64,000 bases of DNA from Clostridium estertheticum (GCF_026650985.1 NZ_CP086239.1:4304501-4368500); one strand, 5' to 3'. Numbered from the stretch's first letter, positions 44,099-53,816 are shown. Numbers and translations are program-made. Notes: generated from the letters alone by a model not told the origin.

Positions 44099-45745
44099 AT
44101 GCAAGGAAAAATGTTTTGTTTTCAATGTGAACAAACGTTCGGTGGAACCGGTTGCACTAAAGTAGGGGTCTGTGGTAAAACACCAGAGATTGCAGCAATG
44201 CAGGATCTTCTTATCTATCAACTAAAAGGAATAAGTTGTTATGCTACTAAACTTTTAGCTAAAGGTGAAAAAATTGATAAGTCATGGGTTTCATTTGTTG
44301 AAAATTCATTGTTTATGACGCTAACTAATGTAAACTTCGATCCAAAGTCTCATATGGATATGCTTGAAAAATCTCAAGTAATAAAAGAAGATGCAAGAAA
44401 AAAAGCAATAGATGAAAATGTAACTAGCGAGGAAGCTTTATATAATTTAAGTGATACTAAAGAACAAATTCTTGAAGATGCTAAAAAAGCAGGCGTTATG
44501 TATGATGAAAATTTAGATGCAGATATTCGATCAGTTCGTGAAACTATAAAATACGGATTAAAAGGAATTGCGGCATATGCACACCAAGCTAGGTTTATTA
44601 AATACAGTAGCGATGATGTTGATGATTTTTATTTTATAGCTTTAGCAGTACTTACTGATGATAGTTTAAATCTTCAGGATCTTATCAAGTATCTAATTAA
44701 AACTGGAGAGACTAGCGTTAAGGTTATGGAAGTATTAGATAAAGGTAATAATGAAAAATATAATTCTCCTACACCTACAAAAGTTAATGTAAATATTAAA
44801 AAAGGACCGTTTATTGTAATTTCGGGGCATGAGTTAAGGGACCTTGAAATGTTACTTGAACAAACAGAAGGCACAGGAATAAACATTTATACTCATGGTG
44901 AAATGTTACCTTCTCATGGCTATCCTAAGCTTAATAAATTCAAACATTTAGTAGGTAACTTCGGAGGAGCTTGGCAGAATCAACAAAAAGAATTTGATGG
45001 CATACCAGGTTGTATTTTGATGACAACAAACTGCTTAATGAAACCAAAAGATTCTTATAAAGATAGAATCTTCTCAACAAGTGTTGTTGGCTGGGATGGT
45101 ATAAAACATATTGAGGCAGGTAAGACTGGTCATAAGGATTTTTCTGAAATAATAAGTAAAGCACTAGAACTAGGTGGCTTTGAAAAAGATGAGGAAGTTA
45201 AAGAAATCCTTGTGGGATTTGGACATAAAGCAACTTTAAGTCATGCTGAAACAATAGTTAATGCAGTTAAGGAAGGTAAAATTAGTCACTTCTTCTTAAT
45301 CGGAGGATGTGACGGTGCAAGATCAGGAAGAAATTACTACACAGAATTTGCAAAACTTGTTCCAAAGGATTGTATTATTCTTACTTTGGCCTGTGGTAAA
45401 TACCGATTTAATAAATTAGAATTTGGTGAAGTTGCAGGATTACCAAGATTACTAGATATAGGTCAATGTAATGATGCATATTCTGCGGTTAAAATAGCAT
45501 TAGCGCTAGCTGATGCATTTAAATGCACTATTAATGATCTACCACTATCATTGATTATAACTTGGTATGAGCAAAAAGCTGTTGCTGATCTACTAGCATT
45601 ATTATCACTTGGAGTAAAAGGGATTTACCTAGGACCAACACTCCCTGCTTTCTTAAGCCCTAATGTATTACAATTTTTAATTGATACTTTTGATATTAAA
45701 CCAATAAGTACACCAGAAGATGATTTAAAACAAATATTAGGATAA
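44099..45745 (+). CDS. hcp: Hydroxylamine reductase (hybrid cluster protein)
   Basis: Hcp reduces hydroxylamine to ammonia and acts on nitric oxide in anaerobes. The 548-residue protein has the N-terminal cysteines C-F-Q-C...C...C (residues about 7, 10, 19, 25) for the Fe-S cluster. Hybrid-cluster residues are in S-G-H-E-L-R-D, T-N-C-L-M, G-G-C-D-G-A-R and L-A-C-G-K-Y. A strong AGGAGG precedes the ATG. Its place between ric and the nitrate reductase genes fits a nitrogen-oxide role. Confidence 0.97.
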   Translation: MQGKMFCFQCEQTFGGTGCTKVGVCGKTPEIAAMQDLLIYQLKGISCYATKLLAKGEKIDKSWVSFVENSLFMTLTNVNFDPKSHMDMLEKSQVIKEDARKKAIDENVTSEEALYNLSDTKEQILEDAKKAGVMYDENLDADIRSVRETIKYGLKGIAAYAHQARFIKYSSDDVDDFYFIALAVLTDDSLNLQDLIKYLIKTGETSVKVMEVLDKGNNEKYNSPTPTKVNVNIKKGPFIVISGHELRDLEMLLEQTEGTGINIYTHGEMLPSHGYPKLNKFKHLVGNFGGAWQNQQKEFDGIPGCILMTTNCLMKPKDSYKDRIFSTSVVGWDGIKHIEAGKTGHKDFSEIISKALELGGFEKDEEVKEILVGFGHKATLSHAETIVNAVKEGKISHFFLIGGCDGARSGRNYYTEFAKLVPKDCIILTLACGKYRFNKLEFGEVAGLPRLLDIGQCNDAYSAVKIALALADAFKCTINDLPLSLIITWYEQKAVADLLALLSLGVKGIYLGPTLPAFLSPNVLQFLIDTFDIKPISTPEDDLKQILG

Positions 45746-45763
45746 AATAATATATTAAATTAG

Positions 45764-45818
45764 AAATAATAAAGCTTAGAATTGTGAAAACAGTTTTAAG
45801 CTTTATTATTTTTAATTT
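45764..45818 (+). terminator. Terminator after hcp
   Basis: AAATAATAAAGCTTA / TAAGCTTTATTATTT with an 18-base loop and following T-rich sequence. Confidence 0.75.
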
Positions 45819-45879
45819 TAAAGGAACGTGATATTAGTCACATATTTTTTTCTGTTGTAGTGATAGAATAAAGTACATA

Positions 45880-46002
45880 GTGAAAAAAATAACAAAGTTT
45901 TCATGGCTGAAGTTATTAAAATATTCTAAAATTGAGATAACTGCAACGACAAAAACTATAGGAAAGACTGAAATTGAAATGGAATCGCTTACGGCGGTAT
46001 AA
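45880..46002 (+). pseudogene. moaC remnant
   Basis: A 40-codon open stretch reads ...I-E-I-T-A-T-T-K-T-I-G-K-T-E-I-E-M-E-S-L-T-A-V-stop. This matches the MoaC (cyclic pyranopterin monophosphate synthase) region G-K-T-G-V-E-M-E-A-L-T-A, with the central Gly changed to Glu. Both ends of the protein are missing and there is no ribosome binding site. It lies just before the nitrate reductase and moeA-mobB-mobA cluster, as expected for the wreck of a larger molybdenum-cofactor locus. Confidence 0.75.
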
Positions 46003-46071
46003 ATACAATAAATAAACAACCTTAAAAAACAGACACAAGTGGCACCTCGAATATATTATTTGACCAGTGGA

Positions 46072-46110
46072 ACTCCCTCTTTTGAATGAATATAAAAGGA
46101 GGGTTTTTAT
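46072..46110 (+). terminator. Terminator-like hairpin in front of narA
   Basis: CCCTCTTTT and AAAAGGAGGG pair with one G-U and are followed by TTTTT, only 29 bases before the narA start. It may end transcription from the dead moaC region or act as a regulated attenuator for narA. Confidence 0.7.
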
Positions 46111-46138
46111 AAAATTAACAAAGTGGAGATGTTATAAT

Positions 46139-48253
46139 ATGAAAAAAATACAATCAGTTTGTAATTATTGTGGGCTTGGATGTAATCTAGACTTTTATGT
46201 AGAAAATGGTGAAATCATAAGGGTGTCCCCAACGGAGAATTATCCTGTAAATAAGGGATTCTGTTGTATAAAGGGATTAAATCTAGATAAACAGTGTACA
46301 AAAATTAAGGGTAGAAGATCACCTCTTTTAAGAAATGATAAAAATGAGATGGTGGAAATTTCTTGGAAAGAAGGTTTTGAAACTTTTGTTAAAAGGATGA
46401 CTACAATACAAAAACATCATGGGTCTGAAAGTGTAGCCTTTATAAGTACAGGGCAAATTACTACGGAAGAAATGGCACTTTTAGGGCATGTAGGTAGAAA
46501 CTATATGGGTATAAATGGTGATGGTAACACAAGGCTATGTATGTCAACTTCGGTTGTTGCTCATAAGCAAAGTTTTGGGTTTGATGCTCCCCCATATACC
46601 TTAAATGATGCCCAGCTGTCAGATACGATAATACTTATTGGAGCAAACCCTATTGTTGCGCATCCTATTTTCTGGGAACGCGTAAAGGATAATAAGAATG
46701 CCAAGGTAATAACAATTGATCCAAGAAAATCAGAAACTGCAAGAAATTCAGATATTTGGGTAGATATTAAGCCAAAGGGAGATTTAATACTTTTCTATAC
46801 ATTAGCTAATGTATTAATTGAGAATGGGTGGATAGAAAATAGTTATATAGAAAACTATACAGAAGGGTTTGAAGAGTTTAAGTCACATGTTAGCAAGTTC
46901 ACTTTAAAGGATGTAGAAAAAATTACAGGAATATCTGAAAAAAGAGTACTAGAACTTGCAAGAATTATACATAATGGCAAGAGGGTTTCTTTCTGGTGGA
47001 CAATGGGTATTAACCAAGGATATGAAGGTGTTAGAACGGCGCAAGCAATAATAAACCTTGCACTTATGACGGGGAATATTGGCAGAGAAGGAACTGGTGC
47101 AAATTCATTAACAGGCCAATGTAATGCAATGGGTTCAAGAATATTTAGTAACACTTCAGGGCTTTATGGTGGCGGAGAGTATGATAATATAGAGCGCAGA
47201 AAGGCCGTAGCAGAAGCTTTGGAAATTGAGGAAAGTTTATTACCATCAAAACCTACATTACCTTATAACGTAATTATAGATAAGATAAAGAAAGGTGAAA
47301 TAAAGGGGTTATGGGTAATCTGTACAAATCCAAGACACTCTTGGACAAATAATCAGGAATTTAAGAAAGCTGTGGATAAATTAGAGTTTTTCGTAGTACA
47401 AGATATATATGAGGATACTGATAGTGCTAAACTTTGTGATTTATTTCTACCTTCCGTTCCTGCAATTAAAAAAACAGGAGTAATGATAAATACTGAGCGT
47501 CGGATGTCAGCTATTTTACCAATACTTGAAAAAGAAGATGGCGAACTAACAGATTACGACATACTTCTGGGAATTGGTAAAGAGTTAGGAATGGGAAGGT
47601 TACTTGATAATTGGAAAACACCTGAAGACGCTTTTGAATTAATGAAAAAGTGTTCAAAGGGAATGCCATGTGATATTACAGGTGCTACTTATGAACTTTT
47701 AAGTGGTTCAAAAGGCATACAATGGCCATTTACACAGGGCCAATTATTAAAAGAAGATGAAAGAAGATTATATGAAGATAATAAATATTATACGACCTCT
47801 AAAAAGGCTAATTTTATCTTTGGCGATCCAATTAAAAATCCAATTGAGATTTCGATAGATTTCCCTTATACACTTAATTCAGGTAGAGGAACAGTAGGTC
47901 AATGGCATACTCAAACAAGAACAAGAGAAATGGATGTCGTAAACGCTATAACACCAAAAGAAGCCTATGTTAATATAAATCCTGAGTTAGCTAAGGAATT
48001 AAATATAGGGCAAAATGAGAAAATTAGATTATCGTCATGTAATGGTGTTGAAAGTGAATTTATAGCAAAAATAACTGATAGTGTAAAGAAGGATCATTTA
48101 TATGCACCAATGCATTATATTGAAACGAACTCATTGACTCCATCAGTATTTGATCCATATTCAAAGGAACCATCATATAAAATGGTATCTGTAAATATAG
48201 AAAAAATTAATGTGGAAGGAGCAGGTGGATATGAAAAGAATCAAGATAGATAG
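46139..48253 (+). CDS. narA: Molybdopterin nitrate reductase catalytic subunit
   Basis: A 704-residue member of the DMSO-reductase family. The 4Fe-4S motif C-N-Y-C-G-L-G-C, with a fourth Cys in G-F-C-C-I-K-G, opens the protein. The molybdenum ligand is probably the Cys of R-L-C-M-S-T-S (about residue 138), the assimilatory/NapA-type form; formate dehydrogenases usually have a selenocysteine or Cys in a different context. The ATG at 46139 with a GTGGAG site is preferred over the longer frame, which would run through the terminator hairpin. Neighbours narB, narC and a nitrate-type transporter match the known clostridial nitrate reductase cluster. A formate dehydrogenase role is the alternative. 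Confidence 0.85.
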   Translation: MKKIQSVCNYCGLGCNLDFYVENGEIIRVSPTENYPVNKGFCCIKGLNLDKQCTKIKGRRSPLLRNDKNEMVEISWKEGFETFVKRMTTIQKHHGSESVAFISTGQITTEEMALLGHVGRNYMGINGDGNTRLCMSTSVVAHKQSFGFDAPPYTLNDAQLSDTIILIGANPIVAHPIFWERVKDNKNAKVITIDPRKSETARNSDIWVDIKPKGDLILFYTLANVLIENGWIENSYIENYTEGFEEFKSHVSKFTLKDVEKITGISEKRVLELARIIHNGKRVSFWWTMGINQGYEGVRTAQAIINLALMTGNIGREGTGANSLTGQCNAMGSRIFSNTSGLYGGGEYDNIERRKAVAEALEIEESLLPSKPTLPYNVIIDKIKKGEIKGLWVICTNPRHSWTNNQEFKKAVDKLEFFVVQDIYEDTDSAKLCDLFLPSVPAIKKTGVMINTERRMSAILPILEKEDGELTDYDILLGIGKELGMGRLLDNWKTPEDAFELMKKCSKGMPCDITGATYELLSGSKGIQWPFTQGQLLKEDERRLYEDNKYYTTSKKANFIFGDPIKNPIEISIDFPYTLNSGRGTVGQWHTQTRTREMDVVNAITPKEAYVNINPELAKELNIGQNEKIRLSSCNGVESEFIAKITDSVKKDHLYAPMHYIETNSLTPSVFDPYSKEPSYKMVSVNIEKINVEGAGGYEKNQDR

Positions 48254-48641
48254 AAAAAAGTGTATCGGTTGCTTAACTTGCACTACTTCATGTATAGTAG
48301 CGCATAATTCAGAGGAAACAAGAAGTAGAATAACAGTTGATAGTAAGGGCGTGTATGCTCCAATATTTTGTAGACATTGTGACAAACCAGAATGTGTGTA
48401 TACATGCATGAGTGGTGCCATGAGCAAAGATAACGAAACTGGATTAGTTAGTTATGACAAAAACAGATGTGCTAGTTGTTATATGTGCGTAATGGCATGC
48501 CCTTATGGGGTTTTAAAGGCAGATGCTAGGACCAGTAAAGAAATTATGAAATGTGATATGTGTAGTAGCACAAGCGCGGGTACACCTCAATGTGTTGCTA
48601 AATGTCCTATGGCAGCAATTACGCTGCAGGAGGTATTATAA
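48231..48641 (+). CDS. narB: Four-cluster ferredoxin, electron-transfer subunit
   Basis: A 136-residue iron-sulfur protein of the DmsB/HycB group. Four cysteine sets are visible: C-I-G-C-L-T-C, C-R-H-C-D-K-P-E-C, C-A-S-C-Y-M-C and C-D-M-C...C-V-A-K-C. It would pass electrons to the molybdenum subunit. The ATG at 48231 has a GGAGCAGGTGG site and lies inside the end of narA, so the two are translationally coupled. Confidence 0.9.
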   Translation: MKRIKIDRKKCIGCLTCTTSCIVAHNSEETRSRITVDSKGVYAPIFCRHCDKPECVYTCMSGAMSKDNETGLVSYDKNRCASCYMCVMACPYGVLKADARTSKEIMKCDMCSSTSAGTPQCVAKCPMAAITLQEVL

Positions 48642-48642
48642 A

Positions 48643-49869
48643 ATGAGATATGTAGTTATTGGGGCATCGGCCGCAGGAATAAGTGGGGCTAAAACGCTAA
48701 GAATGTTAGATGATAAGGCAGAAATAATATTAGTATCAAAAGATGAAAATGTGTATTCAAGATGTATACTTCATCATTATATTTCAGGACATAGAACTAT
48801 AGATCAATTAGATTTCACCAATGAGAATTTCTTTGAGAAAAATAACATTAAGTGGATTAAAGGGGTTGAGGTAACGGGGCTTAATGATGGTGAAAAAAAT
48901 CTTTCACTTTCAAATGGAGATATTCTAACATATGATAAGCTTTTAATTTCAAGTGGGGCATCAGCATTTATTCCTCCCATTGAAAATTTAAGGAAAGCAA
49001 GTAGTGTAGTAGGACTTAGAAATCTTGAAGATGCAGTAATTATAAGGGAACAGGCAAAAAAAGTTAAAAATGTAGTTGTATTAGGAGCTGGTCTTGTAGG
49101 AATAGATGCATTAAGTGGTCTTATAGATAGTGGTGTAAATATTTCTTTAATAGAAATGAGCAAGAAGATACTCCCATTACAATTAGATAAATATACATCA
49201 AAGGTTTATGAGGATAAATTTAAAGAAAATGGTGTAAACCTGAAGTTAGATGTTAAAGCTGAAAAATTAATAATTGATGAAAATAAAAATCCTAAATCAT
49301 TATTATTAAACACTGGAGAAGAAGTACCATGTGAACTCGTAATAGTAGCAACAGGAGTTAGATCAAATGTTGGTTTTATTGAAAATAGCAGGGTAGAAAC
49401 TGATAGATTTGGTTTGATTATAAATGAGAAAGGTGAGACTAATATAAAGGGTGTTTATGGCGGCGGAGATGTAACTGGAAGGAATCCTATATGGCCAACA
49501 GCTGTTAAAGAAGGCATAATAGCAGCAAATAACATGTTCGGAAATGAAATGACAATGACAGACTTCTTTGGAAGCAAGAATACAATGAATTTTGTAGGAA
49601 TAGCTACAATGTCCATTGGGATGATAGAACCTGCTGATGAAACTTATATTGAAGAAGTGAAAATAGATGGATCAAACTATAAAAAGATAATACATAAAGA
49701 TGGAAAGATTTACGGAAGTATAATACAAGGAGATCTATCTTATGCTGGTATATTAACACAACTTATTAGAGAAAAAATAGATGTAGCTAAAGTTACAAAA
49801 CCACTATTTGAAATAGATTACTCAGATTTCTTTAATGAAGAGAAAAATTTTGAATTTAGTTACAAGTAA
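48643..49869 (+). CDS. narC: FAD/NAD-dependent oxidoreductase of the nitrate reductase cluster
   Basis: A 409-residue pyridine nucleotide-disulfide oxidoreductase-type flavoprotein. FAD motif I-G-A-S-A-A-G-I-S-G is at the N-terminus, NAD motif L-G-A-G-L-V-G-I-D near residue 147, and a C-terminal G-G-D-V-T-G. It lacks the redox cysteine pair of disulfide reductases. It probably feeds electrons from NAD(P)H or ferredoxin through narB. The CAGGAGG site fixes the start at 48643, two bases after the narB stop. Confidence 0.88.
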   Translation: MRYVVIGASAAGISGAKTLRMLDDKAEIILVSKDENVYSRCILHHYISGHRTIDQLDFTNENFFEKNNIKWIKGVEVTGLNDGEKNLSLSNGDILTYDKLLISSGASAFIPPIENLRKASSVVGLRNLEDAVIIREQAKKVKNVVVLGAGLVGIDALSGLIDSGVNISLIEMSKKILPLQLDKYTSKVYEDKFKENGVNLKLDVKAEKLIIDENKNPKSLLLNTGEEVPCELVIVATGVRSNVGFIENSRVETDRFGLIINEKGETNIKGVYGGGDVTGRNPIWPTAVKEGIIAANNMFGNEMTMTDFFGSKNTMNFVGIATMSIGMIEPADETYIEEVKIDGSNYKKIIHKDGKIYGSIIQGDLSYAGILTQLIREKIDVAKVTKPLFEIDYSDFFNEEKNFEFSYK

Positions 49870-49890
49870 TTAATAAACGGGGGAAAAATA

Positions 49891-51207
49891 ATGAATATTG
49901 TAAATGTAAAAGGAAATTCAAAACAAGGACTAACGGGAGCAACTACTGGTTTTTTTGTAGGATTTGCGGCCGTTGCTCTTTATGGAGCTACAATCGCCGT
50001 ATTTAAACAAAGTTTTTCAACTCTTAGCCCTATTCTATTAGCACTACTTATTGCAATACCAAATTTGTCCGGTTCTTTACTTAGGATTCCATTTGCAGCT
50101 TGGGTAGATATCAATGGAGGAAGAAAACCTTTTATCATTTTGCTTTCTCTTTCAATAATTGGTATGGCTGGTTTGTATGTAGTTATGGCTTTCTTTAGAC
50201 AAAATTTAAGTAATTATTATTATTTATTATTAATTTTTGGAGCATTGTCAGGTTGTGGTATAGCTACATTTTCTGTTGGAGTTAGTCAAGCATCCTATTG
50301 GTTCCCGCAAAGCAAGCAGGGAGTAGCTTTAGGCATCTATGGAGGCGTTGGAAATTTAGCACCAGGAATATTTACACTGTTACTGCCAAATGTGGCTCTA
50401 CCATTACTAGGGTTATCAGGTTCTTATTTAGCTTGGTTAATATTTTTAATATTAGGAACTATAGCTTATTGTATTATAGGAAAAAATGCATGGTATTTTC
50501 AATTAATTAATGCAGGCGTAGAAAAAGATGAAGCGAAAAAAATAGCTTCAACAAAATATGGTCAAGAATTATTTCCCAATAATAAAATCAGTGAAAGCTT
50601 GATGATTTCTGCAAGGACCTGGAAAACTTGGGCACTTGTTGTGATTTATTTTACTACATTTGGAGGATTCTTAGCACTGACAAGTTGGTTGCCTACTTAC
50701 TGGATGAGTTTCTTTAAATTAAGTTTAAAAATGGCAGGTGCGTTAACTGCTATGTATTCAATTTCTGCATCTATTACTAGGATTTATGGTGGGAAGATAG
50801 CGGACAAGTTTGGAGGAGAATCTACATCAATTATAGCACTTATTATAATGCTTTCAGGAGCAGTCTGTATGACAATTACTAGCTCAATTCCTTTAGCTGT
50901 TTTAGGAGTTTTACTTTTAGCGGTTGGAATGGGTGTAACAAATGCTGCTGTATTTAAAATACTTCCAAAAGAGGTTCCTCATGCAATTGGAGGAGCAGCA
51001 GGATGGGTTGGAGGATTAGGAGCTTTTGGAGGTTTCGTTATACCACCTTTGATGGCATCTTTTATAGATAAAACAGGTAAAAGTTTAAGTGGATTTTCAA
51101 AAGGATTTATAATATTTATAGTATTAACAATAATTTCACTTGTAATTGTAGGTTCATTTAAAATGGGGTCAAAGAACTTAAAAAGGAAAAAGAAGGTTAG
51201 TTTATGA
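49891..51207 (+). CDS. narK: Major facilitator transporter, nitrate/nitrite type
   Basis: A 438-residue protein with about twelve hydrophobic segments. It shows the MFS loop motif D-I-N-G-G-R-K-P near residue 72 and the second-half R-x-x-G-G-x-x-A-D-K motif. It has NarK-like glycine-rich helices (G-A-L-S-G-C-G-I-A and G-G-V-G-N-L-A-P-G). It sits directly after narC and overlaps moeA. Import of nitrate or export of nitrite is the likely role. Confidence 0.88.
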   Translation: MNIVNVKGNSKQGLTGATTGFFVGFAAVALYGATIAVFKQSFSTLSPILLALLIAIPNLSGSLLRIPFAAWVDINGGRKPFIILLSLSIIGMAGLYVVMAFFRQNLSNYYYLLLIFGALSGCGIATFSVGVSQASYWFPQSKQGVALGIYGGVGNLAPGIFTLLLPNVALPLLGLSGSYLAWLIFLILGTIAYCIIGKNAWYFQLINAGVEKDEAKKIASTKYGQELFPNNKISESLMISARTWKTWALVVIYFTTFGGFLALTSWLPTYWMSFFKLSLKMAGALTAMYSISASITRIYGGKIADKFGGESTSIIALIIMLSGAVCMTITSSIPLAVLGVLLLAVGMGVTNAAVFKILPKEVPHAIGGAAGWVGGLGAFGGFVIPPLMASFIDKTGKSLSGFSKGFIIFIVLTIISLVIVGSFKMGSKNLKRKKKVSL

Positions 51208-52421
51208 TGATTGAAGTAGGTCAAGCAAAGAAAATAATTAACGAGGAAGCGAAATTGTTAAATCGCGAAAAGAAATACGAGAAAGTATATATTTTAGATT
51301 CGCTTAATAGAGTTTTATCTGAGGATATTTACTCGCTAGATAACTTGCCTCCTTTTGATAAGTCAGCAATGGATGGTTACGCTATAAGAAGTCTAGACAC
51401 ACAAAACAAAGAAAATATAATACTTAAAGTTAAATCACTAATAAAAGCGGGAGATTTTTGTGAAGAACATTTAAAAGAGAATGAAGCCTATAAAATTATG
51501 ACAGGAGCAATGCTACCAAGATGTGCAGATGCAGTAATACAAATTGAAAGAGTTAAAGTTGAAAGCGATAATTTATACATTTGTGAAGAGGTTAAAAAAG
51601 GTAATAATATTATAAAATTAGGAGAAGAAATTTTAAAAGGAGATGTTGCTTTAAAAAAGGGAACTTTAATTAGACCGCCGGAGATTGGGTTATTAGCTTC
51701 TCTAGGATATGAGTTTATTAATGTCTACAAGCCACCTACTGTTGGTATAGTAATAACTGGAGATGAACTAATAGACATAAAATCTGAAATTGAAAAAGGC
51801 AAAATAAGAAATAGTAATGAATATTCGCTAAAGGCTTTGATAAAAAATTCAAATGCAGAAGTGTTTTCAGTGGGGATAGTTAAGGATGATAGGATAGCTC
51901 TAAAAGAAAAAATGTTATCAGCTTTTGAAAAATCAGATATTGTTATTACTTCTGGAGGAGCTTCTGTTGGAGATTGCGATTTTGTAAAAGATATTCTGCT
52001 TGAAATAGGAGCAGATATTAAATTCAACTGCGTAGCTATTAAACCAGGGAAACCTACATCTTTTGCAGTATATAATAGTAAATTATTTTTTGCTCTGCCT
52101 GGTAATCCTTCAGCATTAATAAATACTTTTGAAGAATTCGTAAAACCTGCTATTAACTCTATTAGGGGTATTTACGAAAATGAATCTGAGGAATTTCCAG
52201 TGGTTTTAAAGGATGATTTTAAAGCTAAAGCAGGAAGAGAAAAATATATATTTGTTAAAATTAAAAAAGAAGATGGAGTTTATTATGCATATAATTCAGG
52301 GTCACAATGTTCCAATCATTTGCGTGCTATGTGTAATTCTAATGGAATTATAATTATTCCTAAAAACATTGGAAGTGTAAGGGCAGGTGAAGTACTAAAT
52401 GGTAGATTCATTTTCAAATAA
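51204..52421 (+). CDS. moeA: Molybdopterin molybdenumtransferase
   Basis: MoeA inserts molybdate into adenylylated molybdopterin. The 405-residue protein has the D-K-S-A-M-D-G-Y-A motif near residue 52, I-M-T-G-A-M-L-P, the central T-S-G-G-A-S-V-G-D (about 249) and P-G-N-P-S-A. Its ATG overlaps the narK stop. The next gene overlaps its end by 23 bases. Confidence 0.95.
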   Translation: MMIEVGQAKKIINEEAKLLNREKKYEKVYILDSLNRVLSEDIYSLDNLPPFDKSAMDGYAIRSLDTQNKENIILKVKSLIKAGDFCEEHLKENEAYKIMTGAMLPRCADAVIQIERVKVESDNLYICEEVKKGNNIIKLGEEILKGDVALKKGTLIRPPEIGLLASLGYEFINVYKPPTVGIVITGDELIDIKSEIEKGKIRNSNEYSLKALIKNSNAEVFSVGIVKDDRIALKEKMLSAFEKSDIVITSGGASVGDCDFVKDILLEIGADIKFNCVAIKPGKPTSFAVYNSKLFFALPGNPSALINTFEEFVKPAINSIRGIYENESEEFPVVLKDDFKAKAGREKYIFVKIKKEDGVYYAYNSGSQCSNHLRAMCNSNGIIIIPKNIGSVRAGEVLNGRFIFK

Positions 52422-52938
52422 AAATAAGGGAACTTTAGTCCTTTCTATAGTAGCTATAAAATCAAATACTGGGAAAACGACCTTAATAGAGAAGCTAATT
52501 AAAGCTTTAAAACTTAGAAACTACAGCGTTGGTGTTTTAAAACATGATGCGCATAAATTTGACATAGATAAAGAAGGAAAGGATAGTTTTAAGTTTAGCG
52601 AGGCTGGTGCAGATAACGTAATAGTATCTTCTCATGAAAAACTAGCTATGATTCAAAAAGTGGAAAAAGAAGTACCTATATATGAAATTATTTTGCTTTT
52701 TAAAGATATAGATATTGTTTTAATAGAAGGATATAAAGATAACAATTTCCCTAAAATAGAGGTACACAGAAAAGATGTAGATTCTAATCTGCTTTGCACT
52801 AATCCAAAATTTGAGTTTTCACAAATTATTGCGCTTGCCACTGACGAGGATGTAAATGTGAATATTCCCATATTAAACTTAAATGATGTTAATTCGATTT
52901 GTAATTTTATAGAGAGTAAGTTAATAGAGGGAAATTAA
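52399..52938 (+). CDS. mobB: Molybdopterin-guanine dinucleotide biosynthesis protein B
   Basis: A 179-residue P-loop GTPase-like protein with K-S-N-T-G-K-T-T-L (about residue 21) and the MobB motif L-K-H-D-A-H. It is an accessory to MobA in making the guanine dinucleotide form of the cofactor, which DMSO-reductase family enzymes such as NarA need. It overlaps moeA and mobA. Confidence 0.92.
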   Translation: MVDSFSNKNKGTLVLSIVAIKSNTGKTTLIEKLIKALKLRNYSVGVLKHDAHKFDIDKEGKDSFKFSEAGADNVIVSSHEKLAMIQKVEKEVPIYEIILLFKDIDIVLIEGYKDNNFPKIEVHRKDVDSNLLCTNPKFEFSQIIALATDEDVNVNIPILNLNDVNSICNFIESKLIEGN

Positions 52939-53492
52939 TGATAAATAAAACATTAGCAATATTAGCTGGCGGGCAAAGTAGTAGGATGAATTATAATAAT
53001 AAAGCTTTACTTAAATACAAAGAAAAAACGTTTATAGAACAGATAATACGGGCAGGTAGTAGCTATAAAGAAATAATAATAATTGCAAATAACAAAGACA
53101 TATATAAAGAATTTAATCTTAAAGTTATCGAGGACGTTTATAATGGACATGGACCGCTTGGTGGTATCCATGCAGCACTAACTAATTCATCTACAGAATA
53201 TTGCCTATGTATAGCCTGTGACATGCCTCTTATTAGTGAAGAAATATTAGAGATATTAGGTAGTTTTGATGAGGATTATGAAGTGTTAGTGCCGAAAGTT
53301 AATAATAGGTTGCAACCTCTTTGTGCAATATATAAAAAAACTATTATAAATAACATTGAAAAAAGTCTTAAAGTAAATGATAATAAGATTCAAAAACTTA
53401 TATTAAGTTTAGAATGTAAAGTAGTTGAAGGATTACCATATAGAGAGTTTTATAATATTAATACACTAGAAGATTATAAGAATTTGAGGTGA
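52938..53492 (+). CDS. mobA: Molybdenum cofactor guanylyltransferase
   Basis: MobA attaches GMP to molybdopterin. The 184-residue protein begins I-L-A-G-G-Q-S-S-R-M and has the Lys of N-K-A-L-L, the G-P-L-G-G-I loop and the metal aspartate in C-D-M-P-L-I. It follows mobB with a one-base overlap and is the last gene of the nar-moe-mob run. Confidence 0.93.
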   Translation: MINKTLAILAGGQSSRMNYNNKALLKYKEKTFIEQIIRAGSSYKEIIIIANNKDIYKEFNLKVIEDVYNGHGPLGGIHAALTNSSTEYCLCIACDMPLISEEILEILGSFDEDYEVLVPKVNNRLQPLCAIYKKTIINNIEKSLKVNDNKIQKLILSLECKVVEGLPYREFYNINTLEDYKNLR

Positions 53493-53816
53493 AAATCAAG
53501 TATTATAGAAAAACATATTATTGATTTCATGTTTTATTTTTGTATACTTTAGTATCACTATACGATAGAATAGTGGTACATAGCACTTTTATTAAACTAT
53601 AGATATAGCATTTAATAAAAATACTAGACTTTAAGTTTTACAAATATTATAAATTAAAAATTTGTATGCTACGAGAGTATACTATTTCTAAAAAAACAAA
53701 TAAATATATAATTTTATTAAAGACCACGAAGGTTGATTTCTGTATATCAGATATTAATTTTTGTGTTTTTATTTTTTTTGGGTTTTTAAAGAAAGTCAAT
53801 TTGAAGGAGAAACCAA
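53493..53816. other. Intergenic region before the ECF metal transporter
   Basis: About 320 bases of AT-rich sequence with no gene and no cobalamin-type or NiCo-type riboswitch that I can recognise. An imperfect dyad GTATGCT-ACGAG-AGTATAC (53664-53682) is a possible regulator site. Confidence 0.4.

Noticed and set aside
45834-46019. Leftward 61-codon hydrophobic frame.
   Set aside because: It lies antisense to the moaC remnant, starts with TTG and has no convincing ribosome binding site.
45990-46072. narA leader examined as a molybdenum-cofactor riboswitch or ANTAR target.
   Set aside because: The conserved helices of these RNA classes are not visible; only the terminator hairpin is supported.
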